NCBI GenBank assembly: GCA_023333565.1
Contig: JAJKFH010002198.1
Span: forward strand, 3,100,001 to 3,164,000
From: Puffinus mauretanicus
Lineage: Eukaryota > Chordata > Aves > Procellariiformes > Procellariidae
DNA: 64,000 bases
Reading direction: 5' to 3'
In this document: positions 13,369-26,509 of the stretch, in pieces
Layout of the letters: each line of letters opens with the position of its first letter
Position numbering within the stretch: position 1 is the first letter of the stretch
The notes under the pieces: generated by a model
What the model was told of the DNA's origin: nothing
Seen by the model: only the letters and a program-made list of their open reading frames with translations
Database searches by the model: none
Made by a program: the position numbers and the translations under genes

Positions 13369-13692
13369 CCTACCAAACATCATTCCCAGAAAAATAACAA
13401 ACAGTAAAGTCTCTAACCAATATACTTCAGATAGTTCCAGGACTTAGGAAAAATGATCTGCTAAATATTCACTTCAAGAGTTGTTGACTCCAGTTTCAAG
13501 TCAAACTGGGAAAGGACTCGGTGGGCATTTTGCACTCTGCGGGATCACTACAGAAGGAGAATTTTGGTTTTTCTTCTAGGTAGAGGCAAATACTGGCTAC
13601 CTAATATGTTGCTCTGAAGATCTCCAAACCCACCAACAAGCTCTTTCTTTAAAATGAAGGCTTTGTATTTCACTAAGTAATGTACCTAAAGA

Positions 13693-13730
13693 GAGGAGAG
13701 AGAATAAGAGGCTGAGGAGAGAGAATAAGA
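13693..13730. repeat. Two-copy purine-rich tandem duplication, 21-base period
   Basis: The 17-base unit GAGGAGAGAGAATAAGA is found at 13693-13709 and 13714-13730, identical in both copies and separated by four bases. Confidence 0.85.
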
Positions 13731-14859
13731 AACATCACCTGAAATTCTTTGGAACAGGCAAAGGATTTATTAGTTACTGACATTATTATAATTTGGACAA
13801 ATGCACAAGTTCTTTTGAAGAAGTAGTGAACACCACCTGGAAATGGAATTTTACAAAAAGAGCAAAATAGCACAAATAGCCAGTTAACTAAAACAGTCTG
13901 CTGCTACATGACCTACATATACACTAGGTTATGTGAATTTACCACATTAAATAATCGCCACTAAAAAATTGTGAAAAAACAGAATTTCCAAATTTGTCCC
14001 TTTCCTTCTGCTCTGTATGTACCGTTATATTCTGTGACTCACCCCAATGTTTTTTAAATAGAAACTTCTTTCAAGAAAAGTAAGTGTTCTGCGTATTTAT
14101 CAACAGACTGTCGGCTACCAAAGGCTGCTTCAGGAGTGGAAGCTGCATGTAATCTGCCATAATTACAAGCAGATTCCACAGCATCAGCAGTATCTGCACA
14201 AACAAGAATTAACTACAAAAATCATACACAGGACTTCACATGCCAAATGAATTAGGTCTAAAGCAGATGACACCACCCAACCAAATAGAAGTCAGGTTTA
14301 CTGCTAGCAGCCTCTCTGAGTGCCCCCTCTTCTTTTCAAGTTTCTCTGCTTCGCTCTGCCTATTTCAAAGTATGCTGTTTCCATACAGAAAAGTAAGGAG
14401 TGAGCTTTTACTACCATCACATGAAAATGGAAAACAAAGTCTCATCTATGCAGAAAGAGAATGACAATTATTTGGAGGACTAAAGGGCAACTAACTGTCT
14501 AAGCAGCAAACTCTGGAAAAGGCTGCAGCCTAGGCAGAAAGAGGAGAGTGCGAGGGAAAGGGAGGACAATCTTCAGAGCTCAGCAACTATCACGTGTTTA
14601 TCAAAAAGCCATTTACGGATCAAGATCAAAGGCCTTACAAAAGCAACGAATGAGGGCATAATACCTCCTCTTCTCACTTACCGTGTTGACAGTACTCTAA
14701 AACCACAGGTTTCAATTTTAATTTGAAAACTAAAGGACAGGTACCTACAAGAAGCTCAGGAAGGGTCAAAAAGAGCATACTCCCTTTTTTTAACCTAAAT
14801 GTATGTATGCGTGTGTATATATACGTATGTTTTACAGGCGTGCTTTTGAAGGGGAAGGA

Positions 14860-15380
14860 CTCAATCCGGACTGCCTGCAGGAACTCAGCAGGAGCCTCTA
14901 CTGCAGCTGAGATCCTGCAGATGCTCCAAAATGGAGCCTGCTGGCGCGGGACCCTGCTACTCGCGTAGAGAGCAGGCGGCCCAGCAGGCTGGCAGCTCCT
15001 TCCCAGCCAGGCCTGCCCCCGAGCCTGGAGTCCCGCCCCACGCTGGGACTAGGCCCTACCCGCAGGGTGGCAGCTGAAATGCTCAAAACTAAAATCCAGG
15101 TTTAGGAAAGGTTGGGTGATCCTGATGCACACTGAGGCGAGGTCTTGGTTTATAGTGCCCATTGAGTTTTGAGCTCATCCCAAGCCCTTGCAACCCTGCT
15201 GCTCCGAGGTGAGCTTAGCTGAGGTGGATGGTCCCGTCATTCAAAAAGGCAAGATAGTGTCCCCGTGAAGAGCAGGGGTTCATAGCCTCTGCTGCGCTCA
15301 GATCCCAGCCGAGGCTATAAACCAGGCAGCGGGAGCCCAGAGGCAGAAGCTCACCTCTGCAAACAGAGCTGCTCCCTGTT
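14860..15380. other. GC- and CpG-rich island in intron 3
   Basis: Against an AT-rich background this block is strongly GC-rich, most of all at 14935-15066. There several CpGs are clustered (GGCGCGGG, CTCGCGTAG, GGCGGCC, CCCGAG, CCCGCCCCACG). The motif CCCGCCCC near 15032 is a GC box of the Sp1/KLF type. A short TGTA/TATA-type simple repeat lies just to the left near 14800-14830. No transposable element or protein family is recognisable. It could be an intronic regulatory element, a cryptic promoter or an insertion of GC-rich sequence. Confidence 0.5.
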
Positions 15381-18300
15381 CTCAGCCTTCCTCTCTTCAC
15401 TTACACCCCTGCTGCTAAACCCCTTCATTTCTGTCACTTTCCCTCCCCCCATCCCCAACTCAAGAGTTGTTGCCCTCCTCATAAGTAAATTAAAAATGCT
15501 AATTCTCTCTGATAAGAGAGAAACAAAAAACAAATCTAGCTTTAGATCTGGAGTGGTGTAACTCTCACACTACAGTAGTACTTAAATACTTAAAATAGAC
15601 CACTCGCCTGCTTGGAAGGCTTTGGTTTTGCTATTGTTATTGAAACAAAACGTTTGATGGCTCTCCAGCATGGCCTTCCGAAACCAGAAACCATACCTTC
15701 TCAGTAAATCAACACTACCACCGTCGCTAAGGAATGGCTGGGCATCAGAAGCAATCATTTTTCCACAGACAAGTAGGTGTGAAATAACACCTGTTCTCAC
15801 CGGACCTGTCATTTTTGCTAAGATATTGTAGATTCACTCTGTGATGTAGCTACCATGGATTCAAATTTCTTATTGCCATGGGGAGATGCAGTTACATACG
15901 TGCAGATGTACCCTCATCCTTATGGTACCTACCCAGACCTGTTCAGCAACAATGTTCAGTGACAACCGTCAGGAAAGCATGCACGTTTATCATCACCTCT
16001 GACACACCACACAAGCAATACAGAGATGAACCCTGCTCCTCCCCAAACTCAATTCCTTCCCTGTTCAGGACAGAAATCCAATCTGTTCAGTACTACTCAG
16101 TCCCACAAGCCTAGCTCTATCTCTTCTTTTCTCTTAAATGCTACTCATGTTGCTGCCATTCAAATGTTAACCCCTTTGGGGAGGACTATTCACATCACAT
16201 CGAACTTGAATGATAGGGAAGTCAATGATGCATATACATCATTAGCATCAAAAGCACCCCAAGGTGTTGAACCCTGCAAGATAAGGAGAGTTAGAAACAA
16301 AATTGCATTAAGAAAATCTTGACTGAATTTGAAGATCAGGGTGGGTTTTTTTTGTAATTACCACAGAAGGTATGGGTACAGTACCTCCTGGAGGATCAGT
16401 ACACTGAACGCATTTCAAGAGGAAGAATCCCCTATGCAATCCTCCAGCTGCAGCTGCTTTGAGGTCCTACGGAGCTGGCTGATAGCAGACTACTTTCTTG
16501 TTATGCAGTACTGCAGACACCATTAACATTTTCCACACTCCCAGCCTGTATAGCGATGCATTTCCTATACTGATAGCATTTTGCACCAGCCACCTAAATA
16601 TTCTTTAAACTTGCTATTATAAGCCACTAAGATGAGAAAAAGGATCCCCCTATTTTTGAAATTTTGCATCCACCTGGCCGAATATTGCAGAAAGCTATCC
16701 CTACAAGAAGCCATTATAACACAAATGTAGATTTGGAGAATTTTCATATATATTATGAAACGTTTACATAGTGTTATAAACGATCTGTTTAAAAATATTG
16801 CATAATTATTATTTCCATTCTCAATGTAACTGTATAACTTGGCAAAAATGAAAGTTATAGTTTATTTAATGTAAGGTCTTGGGCCTTACAAATAATTCAG
16901 ATTACAGCTGTGTGCATTGCAAAAGAAGAGGAAAATACAATGTTTGAGTATCACACTATCCAGGCCTTGCCTCAACTGCAAGATTAATGTAAAGTTGCAC
17001 TTTTTACAGTCAGTAATAGGAGAGCTGTAACAGACAAGAATTATATATAATCATGAACAATTTATATTTCAAAACACTTTTTACTAAGCTAAAGTATCAA
17101 GTTTTTGCATTTTCAAAAGAATTATGCTAATTTTTACCAAAAAAGGTTAACAAAATTAAGGCAAATAGTAAAAAGACAGCAAGTGACAAAAGTCACTTAT
17201 GCAACCTTAATTTCCGTCCATTCCTGTCACTGTCTTACGACACAGCCTTGTACGTGTCCATTACCTTTTCAACATCAACTCTGCCTCATTCAACATGTAG
17301 AGGAGTGTGCGGTCACTTTATTTTGTTTCATCTCAGCTCAGTGTGCAACCATCATACTGAATATTAAAAAACGTCTTCTAAAGACCTAATGATTAAATGC
17401 CATCAATTTTATGATGTTCACTACCGTAATGCTAATCTCACAAATATTAATTCAACGTAAGACCATCCCTCAGGATGATAGTGGCATTGACAGAGTTTCA
17501 CATCTTCATTACCAACCAGGAGGACAGGACAGAGGTTCCAAGCACAGAAAATCTCCATGGCATACAGTAGTAGAAAAGCACAGCTGCTGTGCAAATACTG
17601 GGAAAAAAATGCAGAAAACCGCACGTAGGAGTGTTCAGTAGACAATATGGCAACTAAGATCAACTAACAAAGGATTTAACCCTACATTTCATTTTGCATA
17701 AAAGTAAACAAATTTCAAGCATATTAAGGCAAATGGGAACCAATTATTTTTCTATGTAATGAAGTCTAGGAAGACAAATAGCAAAGACGACTTCAAGTTT
17801 ACTCAGAGTTTTTCAGTCAGAAAGTAAAGAACAAATACAGTGAGATTTCCTGAATAAGCGCTTAAAATCATCTCAGTATAAATGCTAGAGAGCCCTACAC
17901 TACCCTGACGTATTCTAGTACATAGTATATGGCGTCATTCAAAATATAGAAATTGTAACCACATATACATTCACTTTCTTGCTACAGATGACACGCAAAG
18001 AAATCCTTACTTATTTCAGCAGTACAGTTTTTCTAGTAAGCAATCAAAAAGCTGATACTTGATGTGAAAGGATGCAAAAGCAACTGAGAGAAATCCATCT
18101 GGTTCCATACAGGATAAGTGAGTTGGGTGCATCTGTCCTGCAAGAGTCATGAAAACACAATTCCAACAGAAGCACATTACACTCCAAGAGCAGCTGATTT
18201 TAGTAGCAAGCAATTCATGTAGCATGAAGCCTAGCCATTAGTAGAGGAATTGAACTTTCCACCCACTTTGCTGATAAAATTGCAAAAAAAAACCCCAAAC

Positions 18301-18744
18301 CCCATAGCAGTCTCGTACTCTTCTATATATATACCTGAACAAAAAAAGCCCATGCACACACCTCCTGTTGGCAGAACAAAGCACAGGTCAGCTAACAGGA
18401 GCTCCAGAAGCTCTCATCAGAATAGGCGCCTCTTACTCTACACCCTCCCAATGAAATGAGATTTTGCCATGGATGGATGGTACAACAATAAAATTGGGAT
18501 GGCTCGGCACTCACTCGTCTTCCGGTAGACCAGAGCGAAAAGAATGCTTTACCACTGCTGACAGAAATAATCAAAGCTGCTGTGAAGGACAGTTTACCAA
18601 GAGTTCTCAATCACTCCAATGAAAAGGTGCAGTTTAACAACAATCCTCTGCATGGGATATAACATCTCTCATCCACACTAAGACGCACACCATACTGGCA
18701 GGTGAAAGCAAGTCACGTACCCCATGTATTTATATGTATCGAGT

Positions 18745-18759
18745 GTATATATATATATA
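18745..18759. repeat. (TA)n microsatellite
   Basis: A short alternating TA run within a longer T/A/G-rich segment (about 18725-18765). Confidence 0.9.
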
Positions 18760-20013
18760 GTCTGTATGAATGAAAGTTCAAACTAGCCACTTGTTATATA
18801 AATACAGATAGTAGCAGTGTTTTGAATCCTCAAACTTTCCCTTTAGAAAAAAATCATTTATATTGAAGCATATGAAAAAAAAAACCTTTGAAATATATTT
18901 CAAATAAAAGTTAGTAGCAATAGCCTTTATGAAGGTTACCTTACACTTCATTTTAATTGCATACCCTCTTGGCAAAGTTTCCTTTTAATAGATATTTTTT
19001 ATGCGTGTTTGCTTGAGGATGATTTCAGAAAACTTTCAGACAAAAGTCTAAATTATCTGCTGAGGCAACTGAGGCTAAGAAAATACTTGATGTTTTTCCA
19101 CGTCAAATATGTCTGGATACCTTTTCTTTTGGCTGCTCTAGAACTGTCACACAATGGAAAAGTAACTTGGTGGAGAATTTTGTAGAATCTGGAAAATTCA
19201 CCTGTATGTCATCAATAGGGACTTAAAGTAGGTAAGCTTGCTCAAGGGTATGCATGCTGGCCCTGATTTTGGCCAAGAAACTGGTAATAACTAGTGTCAT
19301 CACCTACTTTGCCTGCTACATATCATGGCTGAAATCTGCATGCTGCATCTAAAGGTACCAGTCATTGTAAGATCTTTTATGAATCATCAGTATCAGCAAG
19401 ACATGACACACTGAAAATAAGAATTAAGGCAATCCCTGGATATACAGGCAGGACAGTCCGAGTAGGACATAGGGAAATAATTTTCCTTGTCACAAAAGGT
19501 GAGACTGGTAATAGCATGTACAGGTCTGTTGTCTAACGTTTATGAAAAAGATGTTTAAAACTTGAAACGGAAAGAAGCCACAAAATTGTAAATCCCTTCC
19601 TCACACCTGAAACCTGGACTTCCTTCCCATGTACCTCTGGCACGTCTTGTGAGCAAAAGACAGGAGTGCAGAAGGTACAGCAGCACAAGAGCAGTTGATG
19701 GTAATGTAAAACAGCCAACTTTGCCTTCCTTTCCTCTTATAGGGAAAAATTAGGTCCCTTTCTCCTACCCAATATCCATCACATCTGGAAGAACATAACT
19801 ATCTACACCTGCTTCTAATATTGTTTATATTATCCAGAAATCTCAGAAGTTACTGAATGCAAGAGTACTAATGGATAGATGGCCAGGCTTCATTTCCTAA
19901 GAAAATTTGGGAAAATTTCCAGGAATGGATTTGGTTATGGCATTTCAGCACTTTCATGAGGAGAAAGTACTAAATATTAGAGCTCTTGAATCTAGTAAAG
20001 GAAGAATTGATTT

Positions 20014-20095
20014 AAAAGAAAAAAAGAAAAAAAAAAAACGCGCACAACAAAACAACAACAACAAAAAAACAAAAGAAAAACCCCAAAAACAAAGA
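20014..20095. repeat. A-rich low-complexity tract
   Basis: Roughly 80 bases of A runs interrupted by G and C, including (AAC)n units, with CGCGC in the middle. No transposable-element body is visible beside it. Confidence 0.85.
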
Positions 20096-23000
20096 ATCAG
20101 GGCAAAAAGAATCAGAAGCAAAACACAGTTATCACAACATCTTGTGATGACTGTTCCTAAATTATTCCGGAATGCTATGGAGTTGCTTTCTCAGGATCAT
20201 TCAGTCTGATAAGCTTTAGTGAAAAACAAGGCACTGGGTTCCAAAGAGGGCTCACTGGAAAAATTTAACGACCAGGCCAAGTACAGATGAACTGAAGGCT
20301 TTTTCTAGTCTTAAATGCTTTACAAAAACCTAAGGATTTCCATTGTCATATTTCACCTGCTTTTCTAATAATAAAGAGTTACACTCAAAAACCAAGTCAA
20401 AATAATTACAAAATAATACCTAGGCTGTAGGCCCATCTAGGACAGAGCAGCTATAATTCTGCTTGCCTGAGAAACCAGAGCCCAGACTCTGGGCACACAT
20501 GTAATGATAGCCTTCATTTACATGATTATTTACTATTCTCTTTCCACAGGATTCCTCCCTTTTTCTTTCCCTTTTTCTGGTTCTTTTCTGTGGGTGAACT
20601 AACAATTGTATTGTTGTTGTACATGCATATAGCACTCAAGTCCCCAGCAAAATCAAAAATTTACTTGTTTAAAATGAAAAGTGTAAATAATGCTGCCTGA
20701 GCAAACAAAACAGGTTGTAGTTTTATTTTTTAAACCAAATGCATACGATCGAATTTCAATGTTTTAATAAACTGCCAGAGCTAAGCATAGTATTTTAAAG
20801 GGAAATGATAAAACCTCAGAGCACAAAGTAACTACTCAGTGCCTAGGGCTAGAAGAGGAGCATTACACACATTCTTTCTTATGAAATTTCACTCATTTTC
20901 CACTCTTGCCTTTGATACTAGCATTTAGCTGATTCAGGAGAGGGAAGTAGGTATATTCAGATAGATGGATCACTAATCTCCTTAAGTACAGAAATTCTCA
21001 TTTTGGGATTCTTGCACTAAAAAGATAGGTATTTATTGCAGAGGTGATCTTGCACATTTAATACCTACTAATTGAGAATTAAAATTAAATCCAGTTAGTG
21101 CACATAGTTATTCTTTCTTAAGCACAAGGAAAGCTGTTTATTTTCTGACTCAAGTCAGCATGAGATTTTGTTCACATTACTCAACCATTTCATTACTGCT
21201 GACTTACCTGTTGTACAATAAGAATACCTATTATAAAAACATAGCATTCAAGAGATTACACACCACAAAAAGCAAAGAAGCACAAGGAGACCACTTTTAA
21301 ACACAGCAGCCTTAATGATTTCTAATGTAATGAAAAGTAACTGAAGACTGAAAAGACCTCCCTTTGCAGGATTCTTTCCATTAGAAAAGTGAGGTCATAT
21401 TGAATCCAGTTTATAGAAACAATCTCAAGAAATTGCTATACTTTCTTCACCTAAATGAAAGAAAACACTGTTACTCTAAATAAAAAATTGATGCTGCTCC
21501 AGGAAGATAATAGTGCTTCAGATGTATGCACAAAATTACCTCTTCTCATAAAACTTATAGTAACCACATCAGTCATTAAATGCAAAACTCACATGTCCTA
21601 ACAGTTACTTCAAACAAATATGAAGCTGCCTACCATAAATACCTATCAAAGGAAAGCAAAGGAAAACTTTATATATTTTTCACAGAAGCTACATACAGAT
21701 ACCAAATGTCAGTTCTGTTAATTTATCAGCAAGTACATGTTCAGTCATTTTAATATTATCATTATTCCTGGCTTCCAGAGACTTACTAGAAAGAAAAACA
21801 ATGACACTAACAACAATATGACCTTCTTCATCTACAAGTTATTTTCAAGATTATTCTCTTCTAATATCAATATATCAGTACGCAAGAGACACACAGGCAG
21901 ATTCCTAATGCATTTGCACAGAAGTCAGGCAAAATCTGCGTAGAAATATATTCATTTTTCAGTGAACACCAGCTATCTGGGTAGGTATGGCTGTAGCTCT
22001 GTATCTTCTTCTAGTGTTGGGATTTAATAGGTGTTGAAAGCACAGTAAACTACTCTGTGAACAAGTAACAACCACATAATGACCACACTCAGAGATTTTG
22101 CTTTATCTTCCTTGTGCACGTCTCAGAAGACCCATGAGTACAGAACACTGTACATCAGTACAACTGCCATCACTTTTCCTTAGGCATGGATATGAATGCC
22201 CAGAACTCTGACCTTCACGGTTATGCACAGAAAACATCAATAATTGTTTCCAGGAAATAACAGATTACCATCAACCATGGTTCTTCCAGCTTGGAGTATG
22301 TAGGTCCCATCAGTCACTGTGCCCTACAGAAGTCTTTTTCTGCTCACATCTAGTGCAGAAAATGGTCCAGAACTAGTGCAAATGTTCTGCCTGAGACCTC
22401 TACAAAGCTCTCTTTAGCCTGCCCTCTTCCCAGCAGAATCCCCGAGCTCACATTTTCTAACCATTCTGCAGAGAACTTGGTTCTTTATCTCATGTTCTCT
22501 GGATGTGATCTCTGTGTTAAGAGTAAATATTTGCTTAACAGTTGCCCCCAAGACAGTCCCACAGAAAATCTGCCAATTAATGTCATGATTTTTAAAAAAG
22601 TTTCAATACTTCATATTCGAAAATTGAATGTTTTTTTCCATTCACTTTATTCTGCCCTATAGCATTACTTTACTTTAATACACACTCCTCTACACTTTAG
22701 TTGCTGCTCCTGCCCGCATCTGGTGGGAATAAACAGCAAGAATACTGTTGCTGTACTTCACACATATGGCCGTACACGGTTCCCACTGCATATCCTTGGG
22801 TTTGGACTGTGATTTTTGACATTATGTCTGTATGTGCCTGTTCTTTTGAATTTTTTTTTTTTCCCTGTGGATTTGCTTGCTTTTGGTTTCAGTATTTACA
22901 AACTAAGGGAAGAGGGCTCCCCGTTTAGAAGCACAGATCTGCTTACTCTGGTACCACCTCTTCTCTCATGGGCTTTTCATTCTCTTGCTGTTGGAGTTAG

Positions 23001-23992
23001 TCCTTGGAACAAATTCTCACTGACAGCACACACTTTGGATCATCCATGGGACTGCTCCTGGACTTCATTTCCCAAATACCATTTTCAGTCTCAGTGCCTG
23101 GCATTTTATGGGACTGACTACTCCATGTTAGTTTAAAGTTTGCTTTCTCAAGGCATTCCCAGAAATACCAGAGGCACGCTTCTCTCCTGCCAGCTTTCTT
23201 GAGTAACAGACTTATGGTTAACCTCTACTTCGCTTTTACCTGTAAAACTCTTGAGCCTACAGTCACTCTTCCTCACTTACAGTTTATAGGACTTGAGCTG
23301 GAACATGGCATTCAAATTAACCCTAGAGGGTGTATATGGAACACTCAACTACATCATAACAAATCAAATTAATTACACAGCAGAGAACATTAATAACACT
23401 ACTATGATTTATTTGTAAATACCTATTTGCTAGTCAAACAATTAATATTATTCCTATATCCATCATCTTCCAGACTTCAAAAATATGTTAGTTTCCATAT
23501 TTCTTGTCCACCGAGACTCAATAACATTCTATTTCCAGCTCTAAAGGTGAGTTACAGGACATTTCAGCTCAGGCCACAAAGAACAATTTCATTATTTCCA
23601 GAGAAAAACAGCACACATCCAAGTCATTTTAAGACTACTTGACAGTCTCACTTGATACAGTCAGAAATCCTCAGAAAGCTTAACTGTTCTGAAGAAGTGA
23701 TCAAGCTTTATATGTCACATTATGAGATCTCAAATTAAAACGTTCTTGTAGCTCTATGCTGATCCGCAGCACATTGAAATTGTTGGGAATTTACAACTCC
23801 GGCAAGCTTCAGTGAAAGCTGCAAGTGTTTAGAATTTCTAAAAAATCAGACCATTCCTGTAGCAAAGGAGGAAAGTTAAACATAAGGAATTCATGACGCT
23901 ATAAGCTTGTGCCAGTCATTAAATCAGTGGTACAGTGGGAAAAAAATCGTTGTATTTTGCAAGACGAAAAAAGTTAGTATTTAATAACTTAC

Positions 23993-24097
23993 CCCTTCTG
24001 CCTTTTCTTCTGTGTTAGCCAGCATTTCCTGGAGGGCCCGTACTGACAGAGACTGCTCCAGCACAAAGGTGCAGATGGACAAATCAGGTGGAACATT
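23993..24097 (-). CDS. RYR2: RYR2 exon 3 (35 codons, N-terminal domain A)
   Basis: This minus-strand exon of 105 bases encodes 35 residues that begin [15 protein letters not shown], continue [13 protein letters not shown] and end TEEKAEG. It matches RYR2 residues 57-91, which form a strand, loops and the short helix of domain A. The donor GGG|GTAAGT is close to ideal. The acceptor TTTCACCTAG has a modest pyrimidine tract, and a CTAAT branch-point candidate places its A at 24126, 29 bases before the exon. The length and residues are those of the human exon whose in-frame genomic deletion is associated with catecholaminergic polymorphic ventricular tachycardia and left-ventricular non-compaction. 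The tail TEEKAEG differs from the mammalian TVEKSEG I remember. An old CR1 remnant begins within about 200 bases upstream. Confidence 0.97.
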
Positions 24098-24274
24098 CTA
24101 GGTGAAAGTAAAACATGAGCTCACATTAGTGACAGATTTGCTGAATAGCACTTTCCAATGCTTCTATTTTCCCTCACTTTCTGATCTGAAAGGTCTACTA
24201 TATCCTTGAGGCTACGAAAGCCAGCCACATACTGGACTGCAACAGTTAAGGCTTAGCCAGCAAGCGAAGGGAAG

Positions 24275-24610
24275 CGGTTCTTCCCCTGTGCTCAGCATTT
24301 GCAAGCTGACACCCCGGGTACTGGGTTCCACTCTCAATAAAAGAAACAAACCAATAAACTGCATCAAGTTCAGCAGAGGATCGCCGTGATCGTCAGGGCT
24401 GGTGTACTCACCCTGTGTGGCTGGGGGAGCTGAGCTTAATCAGCCTGGGTGGAGGAGAGAGAGGAGAGGGGGATCTTATGGTTCTCTTTACAAATCTAGT
24501 GGTGATTACAGGGAAAATGGAGGCAGACTCTTCTCGGAGGTGCTCCTTGAAAGGAACAGGAGCAGCAATACAAGTTGTACCAAAGAAAATTACAATTAGA
24601 TAGGAAGAAA
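24275..24610 (+). mobile_element. Old, diverged CR1 LINE remnant next to exon 3
   Basis: The segment keeps the spaced landmarks of the CR1 reverse-transcriptase 3' region in plus orientation. These are a GTGCTCAGCA...ACCCCGGGTACTG...TTCCACTCTC...AATAAAAGAAA block, then GGGGGAGCTGAGCTTAATCA, then GAGGGGGATCTTATGG, then GGCAGACTCTTCTCGGAGGT. It carries many substitutions and small indels, so it is much older than the other CR1 copies here. It starts within about 200 bases of the exon 3 acceptor. It has no intact reading frame. The boundaries are approximate. Confidence 0.7.
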
Positions 24611-26509
24611 AATTCAACCTGGGAGTAGAAAACACTGTCAAAGGCTGCCAAGCAAAGTGGTGAAATCTCTGCTTGGACATTAGCATGTAGAGCATGTGTC
24701 TTAGACATTATGCTCAGATTGTGGGGGAAAACAAAATTGAGTCTTTAGGCTACTGGTAGTAGCCAGATCTCATCCTTATGATGGTCTCCAGGTCAAGATG
24801 AATTTTCTGTAGCAGAAACATTAGAAACCGAGTGTCAAGGCCAAGCCAGCAGCTTCTCAGCCTTGCAGGGCAGTATGCTTCACCACATTCTATTCTAAGT
24901 GGGATAAAACTAGAGTGTCTTATAAAAATAAATATTTAACTTGTCATGATTGGAAGAAAAAAAATCATTGAGCTATTGAAAAGCTAATTTGCCAGACTAT
25001 CATAAAAATTCATAGTAAAATTGAAACAGGTTTGTAATAGCAATGTCTAAGTTACAAAATAGCAAAGTAAAATTAGATTTTATGTGGGGATCTTTTCTTC
25101 TGTTAATAGAAGAACGTGCAACTCCTACACACCTTTTCTTGCCTCCAGAAATTCTTTCATGTTCTTTCTCTTTTTCTTTTCATGTTAGTTGCACATTTTA
25201 GTTTAGGAATACTTTTACTGACTATTGGAAATTGGTTTTTTACAGCATGGATGCTTTTACTGCTAAAGCTGTAAAACTGCACATTTATTCAAACTGCATA
25301 CAGTTTCAAGAGGCCTCTTCCAAGGCCTCAAACATTAAATTGTAAAAGGCAGTTGCAAAACCATTTCATTCCCTCTTTTTCAAAAGTTAGTTTTCTCAAA
25401 ATACCTCACACTCTTAATAGCTTATTAAATTGCTGTTCATCACTCCTAACTACAGTAATTCAAGTCTGTTTATTAACTAATAGATCTTTCATTACCTTCC
25501 ACTATTTATATTTCAATAAAATTAATGTAAAATGGTATTTTAAATTAAAGTTTTAGCCAGATCAAAAAGCATTAAATAGCATCCTCTTTTGCATGGGATT
25601 TTGACTGACTTATGCAATGATGCTTGGGCACGAAATATTTTCAAGCCAATTCTTCTAGAATCAGGCCTCTACTTACTTGTCAGTGTTCTCGTTACCAGTT
25701 TTCTTTTGGAGTTACTCAGACACTACAGGTCCTTTTCATGCTAGTATTAGGCCAACAGACAACTAATTAGATTCTCTTCAAAACTCCTTGTAATGTAAGT
25801 ACTATCATAAGCCCTTACTTTACAAAGCAGGAAAGAGCACTCAAAGATCGCAGGTTGCAAGGTGTTGTTTCTGCTCAGTAAACACAAGTACAATTTTCCA
25901 TTCTAGAAGACCTCACAGAAACGAATTGCCTGACAGTCCAGCTCACCCTCAGTTCTCCCCAGTGAAGACTGACAGACAAACAAGAGTCTGAACAAAACAG
26001 AAAAAGATGCTCCTTACCCTGTGCTCAGAAATGAGCCACGGCTACATTTTCTGTATCTGTTTGGTTATAAGCAAACATACATAAGTAAACAAAGTCTCCA
26101 TAACAATGTTCCTACTGTTATTACTGTTATTGAAAGCAAGATTTTTGCTGGCAGAATATGTCTAACACGTACAGCTTTGTGACTTTGTCAAAATTTTTTA
26201 TTACTACACCTATCCTACACTTTAAAGTATGGAAAATCCTGCATCATTTCACACAGTGATCAAGCCAACATAACTAGGACACTCCTCCTTCATCAATTCC
26301 ATTCTCCTGTACGTTCAAGACAGCCATGAGCATTTTCTTCCCTCCCCATTAGAACTGAGGAATGAAGTCCCACTGAACATTTTTCAGCTATTCTCATAGC
26401 AGATGAGTAAGACACACTTTGAGCAGCCAGAGAGTAATAAAGGAGAACTGTATGAGATCATCTTGCTTTAATTAAGTGAAAGAGCTACCCTCTTCTCACA
26501 GTCTAGCGA

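Larger units (their letters stand above)
2464..23992 (-). other. RYR2: RYR2 intron 3 (about 21.5 kb)
   Basis: The intron is bounded by the GT donor of exon 3 and the AG acceptor of microexon 4. It is mostly AT-rich unique sequence with scattered short open frames that I regard as chance. Identifiable contents are an LTR at 5510-6066, an A/C-rich tract at 5201-5297, an LTR of a second family at 12774-13368, small tandem duplications near 10760 and 13700, a CpG-rich block at about 14860-15380, a (TA)n run near 18750 and an A-rich tract near 20014-20095. In the rest (2464-5200, 6070-12770, 15400-23990) I see nothing I can name. Confidence 0.85.

Noticed and set aside
24402..24708. Overlapping 62-95 codon open frames on both strands near exon 3
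   Set aside because: The DNA beneath is an old CR1 remnant, and none of the frames keeps the CR1 protein for more than a few residues.
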